Below are positions 7,462 through 15,889 of a DNA stretch of 44,833 nt, in pieces. Each line of letters opens with the position of its first letter. The first letter of the stretch is position 1. Made by a program: the position numbers and the translations under genes. Under the pieces are notes generated by a model that worked only from the letters and a program-made list of their open reading frames with translations, made no database searches and was not told where the DNA came from. The DNA is from JBBDSU01 sp040904825 (GTDB lineage: Bacteria > Actinomycetota > Nitriliruptoria > Nitriliruptorales > Nitriliruptoraceae), in contig JBBDSU010000033.1 of the NCBI GenBank assembly GCA_040904825.1, forward strand, positions 1-44,833, written 5' to 3'.

Positions 7462-7480
7462 TCGCCGAAAGGTTGCAGCG

Positions 7481-8524
7481 GTGAACTCAACGGCACTCGA
7501 CTGGTCCGGCATGCTGGATCGCCTGCTGGCGGCCGAATCGTTGGGCGAGGACGAAGCGTGCAGTGTGCTCGGGTCCATCATGAAAGATGAGGTCGACCCT
7601 GTCATGATCGCCGCGTTGCTGATCGCGCTGCGCGCCAAGGGGGAGTCGGCAGCTGAATTGGCTGGCTTTGTGCGCGCGATGACCGGAGCCGCCGCCCCGA
7701 TCGATATCGATGCGGCGATCGCCGCTCGCCTGGTCGACGTGGTCGGTACCGGCGGCGATGGTGCCGACACGTTCAATATTTCTACGATCGCAGCGGTGGT
7801 TGTTGCCGCCGCAGGCCAGCCGGTTGCCAAGCACGGCAACCGGTCGGCATCCAGCCTCTGTGGAAGCGCCGATCTGATCGAGGGCTGGGGCATCGACCTG
7901 GAACTGCCGGCTGCCGCTATCACGACGTGCATCGAGGAGTTGGGCATCGGCTTCTTGTTTGCGCGCAGCTTTCATCCGGCGATGAAGGTTGTCGGCCCAA
8001 TACGGGCGCAGTTGGGCATCCGGACAACGTTCAATCTTCTGGGACCGTTGTCGAATCCGGCGAGCGCACCGTTCCAGGCCGTCGGGGTCGCTGATCCGCT
8101 TCGTGCGCCGGTAATGGCGGCGGCGCTTGCGCGTCTGGGGCGCCGGGCATTGGTGTTTTCTGGTGGTGATGGCCTTGATGAACTGACCACGACCACGAGC
8201 AGCCAGGCGTGGGAGGTCGCTGATGGCCAAGTGCAGGAAACGTTGATCGATCCCTCCGAGGTTGGCATCGCTCGTGCAACGCCCAAAGATCTCTCAGGGG
8301 GCGATGTCGCACGCAATGTGGAGATCGCAGACGCGATCTTGGCTGGGGAACCGGGTCCTCGAGCGGATGTGGTTGTGCTCAACGCGGCAGCCGCGCTCTA
8401 CGTCGCAGGCGCTGTCGAGGATCTGTCCGCTGGTGTCGAGCTCGCACGCGAGGTCCTCAACCAAGGCGCTGCCCTCGACCTGAAACAACGGTGGGTCGCG
8501 CTTGCCCGGCGACTTGCCGGGTGA
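7481..8524 (+). CDS. trpD: Anthranilate phosphoribosyltransferase TrpD
   Basis: TrpD joins anthranilate to PRPP in tryptophan synthesis (cytoplasm). The 347-aa protein matches the family length and motifs: DVVGTGGDGADTFNIST (PRPP-binding loop at about residues 87-102), VAKHGNRSASSLCGSADLIE, FLFARSFHPAMK, RTTFNLLGPLSNPA and VFSGGDGLDELTTT. The start at GTG 7481 follows an AAAGG site at 8 bp. No other trp gene is in the window. It faces the exonuclease/GIY-YIG gene, and the two coding regions overlap by 68 bp at their ends. The same gene pair is adjacent in mycobacteria (Rv2192c/Rv2191, from memory). Confidence 0.95.
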   Translation: MNSTALDWSGMLDRLLAAESLGEDEACSVLGSIMKDEVDPVMIAALLIALRAKGESAAELAGFVRAMTGAAAPIDIDAAIAARLVDVVGTGGDGADTFNISTIAAVVVAAAGQPVAKHGNRSASSLCGSADLIEGWGIDLELPAAAITTCIEELGIGFLFARSFHPAMKVVGPIRAQLGIRTTFNLLGPLSNPASAPFQAVGVADPLRAPVMAAALARLGRRALVFSGGDGLDELTTTTSSQAWEVADGQVQETLIDPSEVGIARATPKDLSGGDVARNVEIADAILAGEPGPRADVVVLNAAAALYVAGAVEDLSAGVELAREVLNQGAALDLKQRWVALARRLAG

Positions 8525-10202
8525 CCGTTGTCGGACGATTGAATTGGCGAGCTTGGTCGACGAGGCCAGCCAAACGGTCTCCTGCGGGTAGCGACCATGC
8601 AAACGTCCCGGTTACGTCAAGGATTCTGAACGCTTCCTTTTGAAGCGTGCTGACGACGAGTCTGCGTTCGGTGACATCGGGTGAAGTCCGTGGGCACACA
8701 GCTGTTGGTGTCAGCCGTGCCCTGGCGATCAAGACGTCGTCGGGTGTGCCAGCTGCATCGGTGAACGAATGTGACAAGGACCCGTTGCTGAGGCACAACA
8801 CTTCGACGCCAGCCGACACGTCACGGGCCACGATCAGCTCTCCTGCGGCTGCCAACGCATTGAGCCAACGGTGTTCCCAGAAGATGCGGGCAGTCGCGTG
8901 CAGGGCGGCGCGTTGGTCCCGTGCGTGCTCGAAATGTTGGCTAGCGGCTGCACTTTGCATGCCCGACTCAATCCGGTCGAGGAGTTCCGAAGGGTCGTCG
9001 AGCCACGATTCGACCTCGGACACTGCGCGTTCGTAGTCCTCGGTTGACTGTGACCCGTCACAAGGGGCTGCACATTGGTCCAATTCCTTCAACATGCATG
9101 CTGAATGATCTTGGCTTCGGCGGATCCTGAACGTGCAGGTACGCAGTCCGCCGGCCGCTGTGACCGCGTCCACAAACTGGCGGGCTACGGCTCGCGACGC
9201 GATTGGTCCGATCGCACGCCGGTGATGCCGCCCCGGCGTGCGGACAATCGACAGCCGGGGGAAAGCCTCGTCCGTCAGTGCGACATGCCAACCGGAGATC
9301 CGCTTCGTCGAACGTCGATTGAAGCGTGGAAGCAACTGGTGTATCTCGCGCAACTCAATGACTTCGGCTTCAAGGAGCGTTGGTGTAGCGCGCCACGTCA
9401 CCGCGGCTGTCTCTCGCACCATCGCTTCGACCTGCCGTCGCCGATCACTGGTGAAATAGGAACGAAGCCGCGAGCGCAAGTTGGACGCCTTGCCGACATA
9501 CAGCACGCGTCCTGTTGCGTCGCGAAACTGGTAGACGCCTGGCTCGCGGGGTGCGTCGGTGACCAGGTCAATCTTGCGGAAGCGGCGATCCGAAGCCGAC
9601 CGAGTCAGAGCCTTGAGGTCTTCCAGCGTGGTTGCGCCCAAGGTTCCTGCGCGCTCGAGAAGTGCATGGAAGACCGCAACGGTCGCGCGAGCGTCAGTCA
9701 ATGCCCGATGGTCGGGTGTCACGGGTGCGCCGAGATGGTGAGCCAAGGTCGACAGACGCAGGTCGTGCACCTCGTCGCGCAGCAGACGCCGCGCCAGTCG
9801 CACCGTGTCAATGACGGGCGGATCGAAGGCCCGATAGTGGCGCTGGGCCGCCGCTGTGAGGAACGCATGATCGAATCGTGCATTGTGGGCGATCATGGTG
9901 GCGTTTCCAAAGAACGGTTCAAGGCTCGCGAGGACTTCTCCGATGCCCGGAGAGTCACGCACCATGTCTTCAGTAATGCCGGTAAGCCGGACGACACTTG
10001 CCGGAATGCGCTGCTGGGGACGCACCAGCGTGCCAAACTCCCCAAGTACTTCACCACCTCGGATCTTGACGGCGCCAACCTCGGTGATTGCATCGGTGGC
10101 GGGATCGAGCCCGGTGGTTTCGAGGTCGATAACTACGAACGTTGCATCGATGAGGGGGGTGCCGAGGTCATCGAAGCTCAGCGGGGCTTGTTGGCCGGTC
10201 AT
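8457..10202 (-). CDS. DEDD exonuclease fused to a GIY-YIG (UvrC/Cho-like) nuclease
   Basis: A 581-aa two-nuclease protein. Residues about 20-185 are a DnaQ-type 3'-5' exonuclease with the DEDDh residues D26 and E28 (VVIDLETTG), D111 (NARFD), H165 and D170 (DHRALTD). Residues about 215-300 are a GIY-YIG domain with GVYQF (222-226) and YVGKASNLRSRL (235-246). Around residue 405-430 a helix ending in FEHARDQRAAL resembles a UVR motif. UvrC's helix-hairpin-helix end is absent. The architecture is known in actinobacteria (Rv2191-like) and implies a role in DNA repair or end processing. ATG 10202 follows GAAGG at 7 bp. Its last codons overlap trpD antisense by 68 bp. Confidence 0.92.
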   Translation of the reverse strand: MTGQQAPLSFDDLGTPLIDATFVVIDLETTGLDPATDAITEVGAVKIRGGEVLGEFGTLVRPQQRIPASVVRLTGITEDMVRDSPGIGEVLASLEPFFGNATMIAHNARFDHAFLTAAAQRHYRAFDPPVIDTVRLARRLLRDEVHDLRLSTLAHHLGAPVTPDHRALTDARATVAVFHALLERAGTLGATTLEDLKALTRSASDRRFRKIDLVTDAPREPGVYQFRDATGRVLYVGKASNLRSRLRSYFTSDRRRQVEAMVRETAAVTWRATPTLLEAEVIELREIHQLLPRFNRRSTKRISGWHVALTDEAFPRLSIVRTPGRHHRRAIGPIASRAVARQFVDAVTAAGGLRTCTFRIRRSQDHSACMLKELDQCAAPCDGSQSTEDYERAVSEVESWLDDPSELLDRIESGMQSAAASQHFEHARDQRAALHATARIFWEHRWLNALAAAGELIVARDVSAGVEVLCLSNGSLSHSFTDAAGTPDDVLIARARLTPTAVCPRTSPDVTERRLVVSTLQKEAFRILDVTGTFAWSLPAGDRLAGLVDQARQFNRPTTVTRQVAGQARPTVVSGRGQRLG

Positions 10203-10239
10203 CGTGTGCCTTCGTCACAGGTGTGCGACCAACCGCACT

Positions 10240-10275
10240 GGCCAGCCGGACGGACCGGCGGACAGTCCGCTGGCC
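10240..10275. terminator. Hairpin between mutM and the exonuclease gene
   Basis: GGCCAGCCGGAC (10240-10251) pairs with GTCCGCTGGCC (10265-10275), an 11-bp stem with one bulged base. It lies after the mutM stop on the minus strand and upstream of the exonuclease start, so it may end mutM transcription. No T-run is seen. Confidence 0.35.
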
Positions 10276-10332
10276 CGCGGCGGATCGAACACCAGTTCTA
10301 TCACGAGGCTGTCTCATCCGTGTGCACCGTGG

Positions 10333-11184
10333 TCAGGCCCGCTGGCACTGCGGGCAGAAAGTGGTCCCACGTTGGGCGATGACCGTTCGTCGGAGGAGTG
10401 CGCCACATCGTTGACATGGCAGGCCCGACTTGCCGTACACCGCAAGTTGGGGAGCGAAACGACCAGATTGTCCATTGAGCATCTGGTAGTCGCGGAAGGT
10501 GGTTCCTTCGCGTGCGACGGCCTCTGAAAGCACATCGCGAATGGTTGTGTGCAGGCGTGCCGCGCGGGCAGGCCCGACGCGACGGGAAGCGGGATGGATG
10601 CTCGCCCGCCACAGCGCCTCATCAGCGTAGATGTTGCCTACCCCCGCCACGATGCGTTGGCCGAGCAGGACCGCCTTGATCGAGGCGCGGGTTCGTTGCA
10701 GATCGCTCGCGAAGGTCGCAACGTCAAATTCGGCAGTCAGCGGTTCCGGTCCAAGGGTGGCAAGGGTCGGCGCTACCTGGCCGTACACACCAGGTGCGAC
10801 GATTGACACGCGGCCAAAACGTCGCGGGTCGCGGAATCGGAGTACCCGACGGTCATCAAGAGCGAACCACGCGCGATCATGCGGGTTGTGGTCGGGTTGG
10901 TTGGTGTGCCCTGTGTGATGTTCGTCACTCGATGCACTGAAGCGCAGCGAGCCGCTCATTCCCAGGTGCAGCAGCATTTCCCACGGGCGGGCAGGACTGG
11001 CCAAGGCGACGATGAGGAATTTGCCGCGCCGTCGGACCGCGGTCACTGTGCTGCCCCGTGCGCGATCGACGTGGTGAAATCGGGAGTGAGGGTGGCGGTC
11101 CCACCACACGTCGACGATCGAACGCGCGACGAGGGCAGGCTCCAGTTGCTTGCGTACCGATTCGACTTCGGGAAGCTCGGGCAT
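10333..11184 (-). CDS. mutM: Formamidopyrimidine-DNA glycosylase (MutM/Fpg family)
   Basis: This bifunctional glycosylase/AP lyase removes oxidised purines such as 8-oxoguanine. The N-terminus MPELPEVESVR carries the catalytic Pro2 and Glu3; RRRGKFLIV supplies the conserved lysine; DPRRFGR and IVAGVGNIYADEALW (the helix-two-turn-helix region) are typical; and the C-terminal zinc finger has CQRCG...CPQCQ with the Arg-containing hairpin. The 283-aa length is normal. Fpg and endonuclease VIII (Nei) are related; the GNIYADE and zinc-finger text favours Fpg. No clear ribosome site precedes ATG 11184, so the mRNA may be leaderless. It is divergent from a small zinc-ribbon gene. Confidence 0.95.
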   Translation of the reverse strand: MPELPEVESVRKQLEPALVARSIVDVWWDRHPHSRFHHVDRARGSTVTAVRRRGKFLIVALASPARPWEMLLHLGMSGSLRFSASSDEHHTGHTNQPDHNPHDRAWFALDDRRVLRFRDPRRFGRVSIVAPGVYGQVAPTLATLGPEPLTAEFDVATFASDLQRTRASIKAVLLGQRIVAGVGNIYADEALWRASIHPASRRVGPARAARLHTTIRDVLSEAVAREGTTFRDYQMLNGQSGRFAPQLAVYGKSGLPCQRCGALLRRTVIAQRGTTFCPQCQRA

Positions 11185-11318
11185 GTACAGAAACTACAGG
11201 TGTGCCGACCGATTGATGTCGCGCCGTACCATGGGGCTAGCGAGACGGAACGTGCCGCACAGCGAAGCGCGGCCCGGTGATGCAACGCCGCACGCGGCAT
11301 CGTGGAGGAGCAAGGACC

Positions 11319-11582
11319 ATGCAAGCCAACGGTGATGTCGGACTCGGCGACGATCAGCGGTACCGCTGTGGCGCCTGTGGCAATGTCACACGCTTTGACG
11401 TGTGGTCAACGGCCAGAACCCGTCGCTATCACCATTTCGATCTCTCTGGCGAAGGCCGGATCGAGGAAGAGGAAGTCCTCGATCATCGCATCGAGTCGGT
11501 GACATGCCGGTGGTGCGGTCGCAGTGATGCGGTCGCTGCCGAAGCTCGCCCCAGCGGTGCCGGAGACTCAGCACCGTCTTGA
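11319..11582 (+). CDS. Small zinc-ribbon protein of unknown function
   Basis: An 87-aa protein with two CxxC pairs, CGAC near residue 17 and CRWC near residue 63, separated by a basic-aromatic then acidic segment (RRYHHF, IEEEEVLD). The layout suggests a single zinc ribbon. Similar short actinobacterial proteins exist, but I know no function. The start at ATG 11319 is supported by GGAGGAG (11304-11310) at 8 bp spacing; the longer frame from 11277 is unlikely. It is divergent from mutM and converges on the membrane EEP gene with only 19 bp between stops. Confidence 0.75.
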   Translation: MQANGDVGLGDDQRYRCGACGNVTRFDVWSTARTRRYHHFDLSGEGRIEEEEVLDHRIESVTCRWCGRSDAVAAEARPSGAGDSAPS

Positions 11583-11601
11583 AGCACGCCAGCATCACAC
11601 A

Positions 11602-13617
11602 TCAAGGCGTCCGAGGTGCGAGCATGAGGTCGACCACGACGCCGAGGTGATCGGAATCCTCAGAGATCAGGTATTCCCATCCGGTGACACGAAAATCTGG
11701 TGACACCAGGATGTGGTCGATCTGCACCTCAGGGTCCGACGACGGCCAGGTCGGATGTCCAGGCGGCACTGCGGCGCGGACAAGGTCTCCGAACGTCATG
11801 AGTTCCTGCGCGCCTGGTTCAGCGTTCAGGTCGCCGGCGACGATGACGGGAACGCCCCGGTCGCGCATGCGGGCAACTTCTGCTGCAATAGTTCGTGCTT
11901 GAGGAAGGCGCGTGTCGCCGAGTTGGTCGACGTGTGACAGGTGCGTGCCGATCACCGCGATATGGCGGTCGACGCCGATTTCCAAGGTCGCCGTGAACAC
12001 GCTGCGGGCCATGGCGTCGCGGCCGCGTGGCAACCGTTCGTAGCGGAAGTCCCTGATGGGCGGGCGGCTCATGATCGCGTTGCCCCAGACGTCGTCAGCA
12101 GCAGGTGCGAATGCTGAGGTCATGGCGATCGTCCGTTGCAAGATACGCAGGTTGTCACGCCCCCCAGTCGTCATCCAGCCACGGTCGACTTCGTTGAGCA
12201 CCAGTACATCGGCTTGCGTGGCAGCCATCGTTGCCGTGAGCTGTTCAATCGAGAGCCTGCCTCGGGTATCGAATCCCATGTGGATGTTGTAGAGCACGAC
12301 ACGCAGGTCATCGCGCTCTGTCCATTCCTGGGTTGGCTGATCTGGCGATGCGGCAAGGACGGCGGTAATGGACGTCAAGCCAAGAAGCGTCACCAGCGCC
12401 AGCGAAGCGGTTCGCACAGTGACGCGAGCAGATACCCGGGCTGCCTGTGCGCTCGCGGCCGGTCGTGCGGTCGCCAGGCCCACCAGCGCGAGAACTCCTG
12501 CGGCTGCAAGCAAGACGCCACGGGACGGGTAGGGCAGCGACAGGTCGTAGGGCGCGTAGTAGGCGAAGCCGACAATCGCAAACGTTGCAGTGAATGCTGC
12601 GCCATGTCGTGCTTTTCGGCGTTGGGCGGCTCGTTGGCCGCGCTTGCCGTCGTCGGTTGATCGCCCGGTGGGATGGGCCGATCGCTGGATTGGGCTCCCG
12701 GCCAACAAGCCGATGCCGGCCACCAGCGCGAACTGTGCCCCGACAGTGATCAACGACGTCGGCCGCAGCGCGCCAATTGCTCCCAGCATCGTCAAAGCCG
12801 CAGCAAGGAATCCGTTGGTTCGTGGATGAAGGCTGCGAGCTGCCAAGGCGGAAAGGATCAGCCACCCGGCCATGGCAACGGCCGTTGCCGCCGTCGCCCG
12901 GTCGCTCCATCCCGTGGCGATAGCTATGCGTCCAGTCGGCATGGCGAGTATTCCCAGCACTGCCACAACCAGACCGAGGACGACCCACGGCCACGCACTA
13001 TGAGCCTCGACTGCCGAATTCTCGGCTTGCTGGGATGGTGGACTAGAAACAGGGGCGGTGTTGTCAATATCGCGCGGACCGAGTGTCGGTCCGATGCTCC
13101 TGAAGAGCGCCAGAGTGCCCACAGCGAGCGCCAATGACCACAGCGTGGCCAGGGCGGTTTGCTGCCACAGCGCGTCGATGCCACCCATCGCGGCGTAGAG
13201 GGCCCACGATGCGGCGATGCCGGTGAGAAATGCCACGCGGACGGTCGGCATGCGGTCGGCTCGCGTGGCCAGCGCCGCGACGGTCAAGCCGGCCGCGACC
13301 ACCGACAATGACGATCCGATGACCTGGGCCATCCCTCCATCGGCGACCACCAGCACGAGCCGACCAATGATGAGTCCGGCCACGCCCACGGTCCAGCCGA
13401 CCGACACGGTGGCCCCCCGCAATGCCATCGCGGCGAGGAACGGGATAACAGCCGTTCCCAGCGCGTACGCACCGAGAATGGTCGCTGGCGTGTCGCCAGC
13501 GTCTCCGACGACAAACAAGACCGACGGCATCCAGATTCGGGCTGCATCCCAAAACAGCAGGCCAGCAATGGCTGCCACAGCGGGGAGTCGTAGCGACGAG
13601 TAGTGCGTCTGTCCCAC
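11602..13617 (-). CDS. Polytopic membrane protein with C-terminal endonuclease/exonuclease/phosphatase domain
   Basis: About 671 aa. The first roughly 430 residues form about twelve hydrophobic helices, with a basic loop in the middle (KRGQRAAQRRKARHG). The C-terminal domain is an intact EEP phosphohydrolase: VVLYNIHMG, LVLNEVDRG (catalytic Glu), IGTHLSH, VAGDLNAEP, QIDHILVS and SDHLGVVVD. Such fusions likely hydrolyse phosphodiesters or phospholipids at the membrane, but the substrate is unknown. The preferred start is GTG 13617, downstream of AAGGGAG; ATG 13674 is possible. It is divergent from the SRPBCC operon. Confidence 0.86.
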   Translation of the reverse strand: MGQTHYSSLRLPAVAAIAGLLFWDAARIWMPSVLFVVGDAGDTPATILGAYALGTAVIPFLAAMALRGATVSVGWTVGVAGLIIGRLVLVVADGGMAQVIGSSLSVVAAGLTVAALATRADRMPTVRVAFLTGIAASWALYAAMGGIDALWQQTALATLWSLALAVGTLALFRSIGPTLGPRDIDNTAPVSSPPSQQAENSAVEAHSAWPWVVLGLVVAVLGILAMPTGRIAIATGWSDRATAATAVAMAGWLILSALAARSLHPRTNGFLAAALTMLGAIGALRPTSLITVGAQFALVAGIGLLAGSPIQRSAHPTGRSTDDGKRGQRAAQRRKARHGAAFTATFAIVGFAYYAPYDLSLPYPSRGVLLAAAGVLALVGLATARPAASAQAARVSARVTVRTASLALVTLLGLTSITAVLAASPDQPTQEWTERDDLRVVLYNIHMGFDTRGRLSIEQLTATMAATQADVLVLNEVDRGWMTTGGRDNLRILQRTIAMTSAFAPAADDVWGNAIMSRPPIRDFRYERLPRGRDAMARSVFTATLEIGVDRHIAVIGTHLSHVDQLGDTRLPQARTIAAEVARMRDRGVPVIVAGDLNAEPGAQELMTFGDLVRAAVPPGHPTWPSSDPEVQIDHILVSPDFRVTGWEYLISEDSDHLGVVVDLMLAPRTP

Positions 13618-13824
13618 ACGATCTCCCTTCAGGATGCGAGCGAGCCTAACGACGGTTCCCTTGCGGCGAAGCATGATTCGTTGGTCATCATCCGAGATGC
13701 ATGGTGATCGACGCCGGTCAGGAGAACACCGACAGCAGGCATTGATCCCATGGATAACGCCCCCGCGCGTGCTTCCTATCCTGTCAAATGGCCGGTGACC
13801 GCCACTGTCTCCATAAGGGATGCG

Positions 13825-14364
13825 ATGTCCGACGCTGTTGGTTTTGCTCCGGCTCCACCTTCTGTCCGTCATGGAGCAGCGCCGCTGTTAGGGGATGATC
13901 GTGTCGCGATTCGAGCCGAACGGCGGATCGTGTTTGCCTCGATGGCCGCTGTAGGTGACTGGGCATTGTGGTGGCCTGGTGTGCGCTTTCACAGGCCTTG
14001 GTCGCCAGGATCTGCGTCACGCGAGCCGGACGCCAATGGGACCGGTATGGCGTCGGTCCTGATTGACGGCACGCTGGAGGTCGTGCTGAATCCCTTCAAG
14101 CTTGTGCGGATGACCTTGCGCGCCCGCGACGTGCGCCAGGGTGTCGGCTGGGTCTGGGATGTTGGCGGCGATGTTGATGCGACCAGTGAGGTCTGGCTGG
14201 AGGATCTCGACGACTGCGTTGTCGTTCACCACCTTGTGTGGCCTGGGGCCAGTCGCCGAGCGCGGTCGGCCCCAGTCCTTCGACGGGTAATGCGGCAAGG
14301 AATGTGGTCCTTGAAGGAACATGTGCAGCAATTGACCAGTGACCGATCGGTTCCCACGCCATGA
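13825..14364 (+). CDS. SRPBCC-superfamily (polyketide cyclase/START-like) protein
   Basis: A 179-aa protein with the opening strand VAIRAERRIVFASMAAVGDWALWWPGV and the later strands SEVWLEDLDDCVVVHHLVW, followed by a long C-terminal helix (RRVMRQGMWSLKEHVQQ). This is the helix-grip pattern of SRPBCC proteins, which bind hydrophobic ligands. No catalytic role can be read. ATG 13825 follows AAGGGA at close spacing; an upstream ATG at 13750 is possible but gives an odd N-terminus. It is the first gene of an overlapping operon: its TGA shares ATGA with the next start. A comparable SRPBCC protein (TB16.3, Rv2185c) lies in the corresponding mycobacterial neighbourhood, as I recall. Confidence 0.68.
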   Translation: MSDAVGFAPAPPSVRHGAAPLLGDDRVAIRAERRIVFASMAAVGDWALWWPGVRFHRPWSPGSASREPDANGTGMASVLIDGTLEVVLNPFKLVRMTLRARDVRQGVGWVWDVGGDVDATSEVWLEDLDDCVVVHHLVWPGASRRARSAPVLRRVMRQGMWSLKEHVQQLTSDRSVPTP

Positions 14365-14909
14365 CTGCTGACCGGCGCTTCGTTCGAGTCGATGACGGCG
14401 TTGTTGAATGGCGTTGCCTGTCGTGTGCTCACTGGACCGCGTTCGCCGACAACGAGTGCACCCGCTGTGGCGCCAAACGAGGCCAGTTGGCGGTCCTTGC
14501 CGATCCGCCGCTCGTTGACGACGTTCCGGCGAGTGACGACCGGGGTCAGGACCGCCGGCCGGTTCGATCAGCGATGTCTGTCATACTGTCGATGATCGGG
14601 CCAGGACTGGGTCATCTGCTGTGGGGCAAGCGAACAGCCGGGGCCGCACGCTTCGTGATCTTCGCGGGCTGGGTGACTGCCGGGTGGCTGTGGACGTGGG
14701 GCGATCTTGAGGATGTGCGCCTTGCCGGCGTCGTCCTTCTAGGTGGATCAGTCGTACTGTGGGGGGCGACGCTTGTGGACACCATCGCCATGGTGCGTCG
14801 TCGCACTGAGCCCTTCGGGTCGCGCGGACTCCTGTGGCTCGTCGTCGGCGTGACCGTGATGCTTGTCGGGGTAGTCCTGGCCGTGATCATGGGGATGGCT
14901 CCACTGTGA
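14361..14909 (+). CDS. Zinc-ribbon membrane protein, unknown function
   Basis: A 182-aa protein. Residues 15-40 form a zinc ribbon (WRCLSCAHWTAF...CTRCGAKRG). A charged linker is followed by about four hydrophobic segments (SVILSMIGPGLGHLLWG; AARFVIFAGWVTAGWLWTW; LAGVVLLGGSVVLWGATLV; LLWLVVGVTVMLVGVVLAV). The GPGLGHLLWGK turn resembles the GxGh(F/L)Y motif of small TM2-like proteins. Start ATG 14361 overlaps the previous stop (ATGA), and its own stop overlaps the ROK kinase GTG, so all three genes are translationally coupled. Function not known. Confidence 0.75.
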   Translation: MTADRRFVRVDDGVVEWRCLSCAHWTAFADNECTRCGAKRGQLAVLADPPLVDDVPASDDRGQDRRPVRSAMSVILSMIGPGLGHLLWGKRTAGAARFVIFAGWVTAGWLWTWGDLEDVRLAGVVLLGGSVVLWGATLVDTIAMVRRRTEPFGSRGLLWLVVGVTVMLVGVVLAVIMGMAPL

Positions 14910-15877
14910 GCTCAACTGATCGACGCGTAGACCGGGAAGGAGCCAACTCGGGCAGTAGCTCCGCCGGCGACGGATCGGAAGGCCCAGTTGCACTCGGATT
15001 CGATGTCGGCGGCACCAACCTGCGGGCAGTCGTGCTCGCGGACGACGGGTCCGTGATACGTCGCATGCGTGCAACGAGCCCGACGGGTCGGCCGGATCAA
15101 CTTGTCGACGACATCTTGGCAATCGCTGAAGCACTCGATCCTGGTGCCCCGCTCGGCGTCGGCATTGCCGGACTGGTCGATCGCGATGGAGCCGTGCGAT
15201 TCAGTCCCAATCTCGATCTTCATGATCTGGCACTGGAACAGCGGCTAGCCGCGCGACGTTCAGGACCCGTGGCCGTGGTCAACGATGCTTCCGCAGCAGC
15301 TTTGGGCGAACAGCGAGCAGGGGCGGCTCGAGGGAAGGCCAATGTGGTCGCAGTAACCATCGGGACCGGTGTTGGCGCTGGCATCGTCGCCGACGGTCGG
15401 CTGCTGCTCGGAAGCCACGGCTTGGCGTCAGAGCTCGGCCATGTGATCATCGAGCCTGGTGGCCCACGATGTGCTTGTGGACGCGACGGGTGCCTCGAAG
15501 CCGTCGCATCCGGCAACGCACTCACCCGGCGGGGCCAGCACGCAGGCATCGGCGATGCCCATGACGTTGTGACCGCAGCTCAGCAGGGCAATGCAACTGC
15601 GGCGGCAATCATCAGCGACGTTGCAGCGCACCTTGGCGCTGCGTTGGCCAGCATGGTGACGCTGCTGGACCCTCAGGTGATTGTGATCGGAGGTGGGGCG
15701 GGTCAGGCTGTGGCTCCTTGGCTCATACCTGGTGTGCAGAAGCAGCTCGCGAATCTGGTCTTCTGCGCGTCGATGCGTACGCTTCCCGATGTCGTCGCGG
15801 CGGCATTAGGAGATGATGCCGGAGCCGTTGGTGCCGCCATCTTCATCGCAGAGCGAACCGACCGCCGCAGCCAGTAG
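14906..15877 (+). CDS. ROK-family sugar kinase (glucokinase type)
   Basis: A 323-aa ROK kinase, most likely phosphorylating glucose or a related hexose in the cytoplasm. Motifs: ATP-binding DVGGTNLRAVV (residues 33-43), VTIGTGVGAGIV, the ELGHVIIEPGG catalytic region and the zinc-binding CACGRDGCLEAVASG. An N-terminal tail of about 25 Ser/Gly/Asp-rich residues precedes the fold. Its GTG start overlaps the previous stop (GTGA at 14906-14909). Glucokinase is the usual annotation of such sequences; other hexoses cannot be excluded. The next gene starts 12 bp after its stop. Confidence 0.92.
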   Translation: MSSTDRRVDREGANSGSSSAGDGSEGPVALGFDVGGTNLRAVVLADDGSVIRRMRATSPTGRPDQLVDDILAIAEALDPGAPLGVGIAGLVDRDGAVRFSPNLDLHDLALEQRLAARRSGPVAVVNDASAAALGEQRAGAARGKANVVAVTIGTGVGAGIVADGRLLLGSHGLASELGHVIIEPGGPRCACGRDGCLEAVASGNALTRRGQHAGIGDAHDVVTAAQQGNATAAAIISDVAAHLGAALASMVTLLDPQVIVIGGGAGQAVAPWLIPGVQKQLANLVFCASMRTLPDVVAAALGDDAGAVGAAIFIAERTDRRSQ

Positions 15878-15889
15878 GAGAATCCCTGA

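Noticed and set aside
7487..8230. Minus-strand open frame opposite trpD
   Set aside because: It is a composition shadow of a firmly identified gene.
9105..10382. 425-aa open frame on the plus strand
   Set aside because: It lies antisense to the DEDD/GIY-YIG gene, has no domain-like features, and follows the shadow pattern of high-GC genes.
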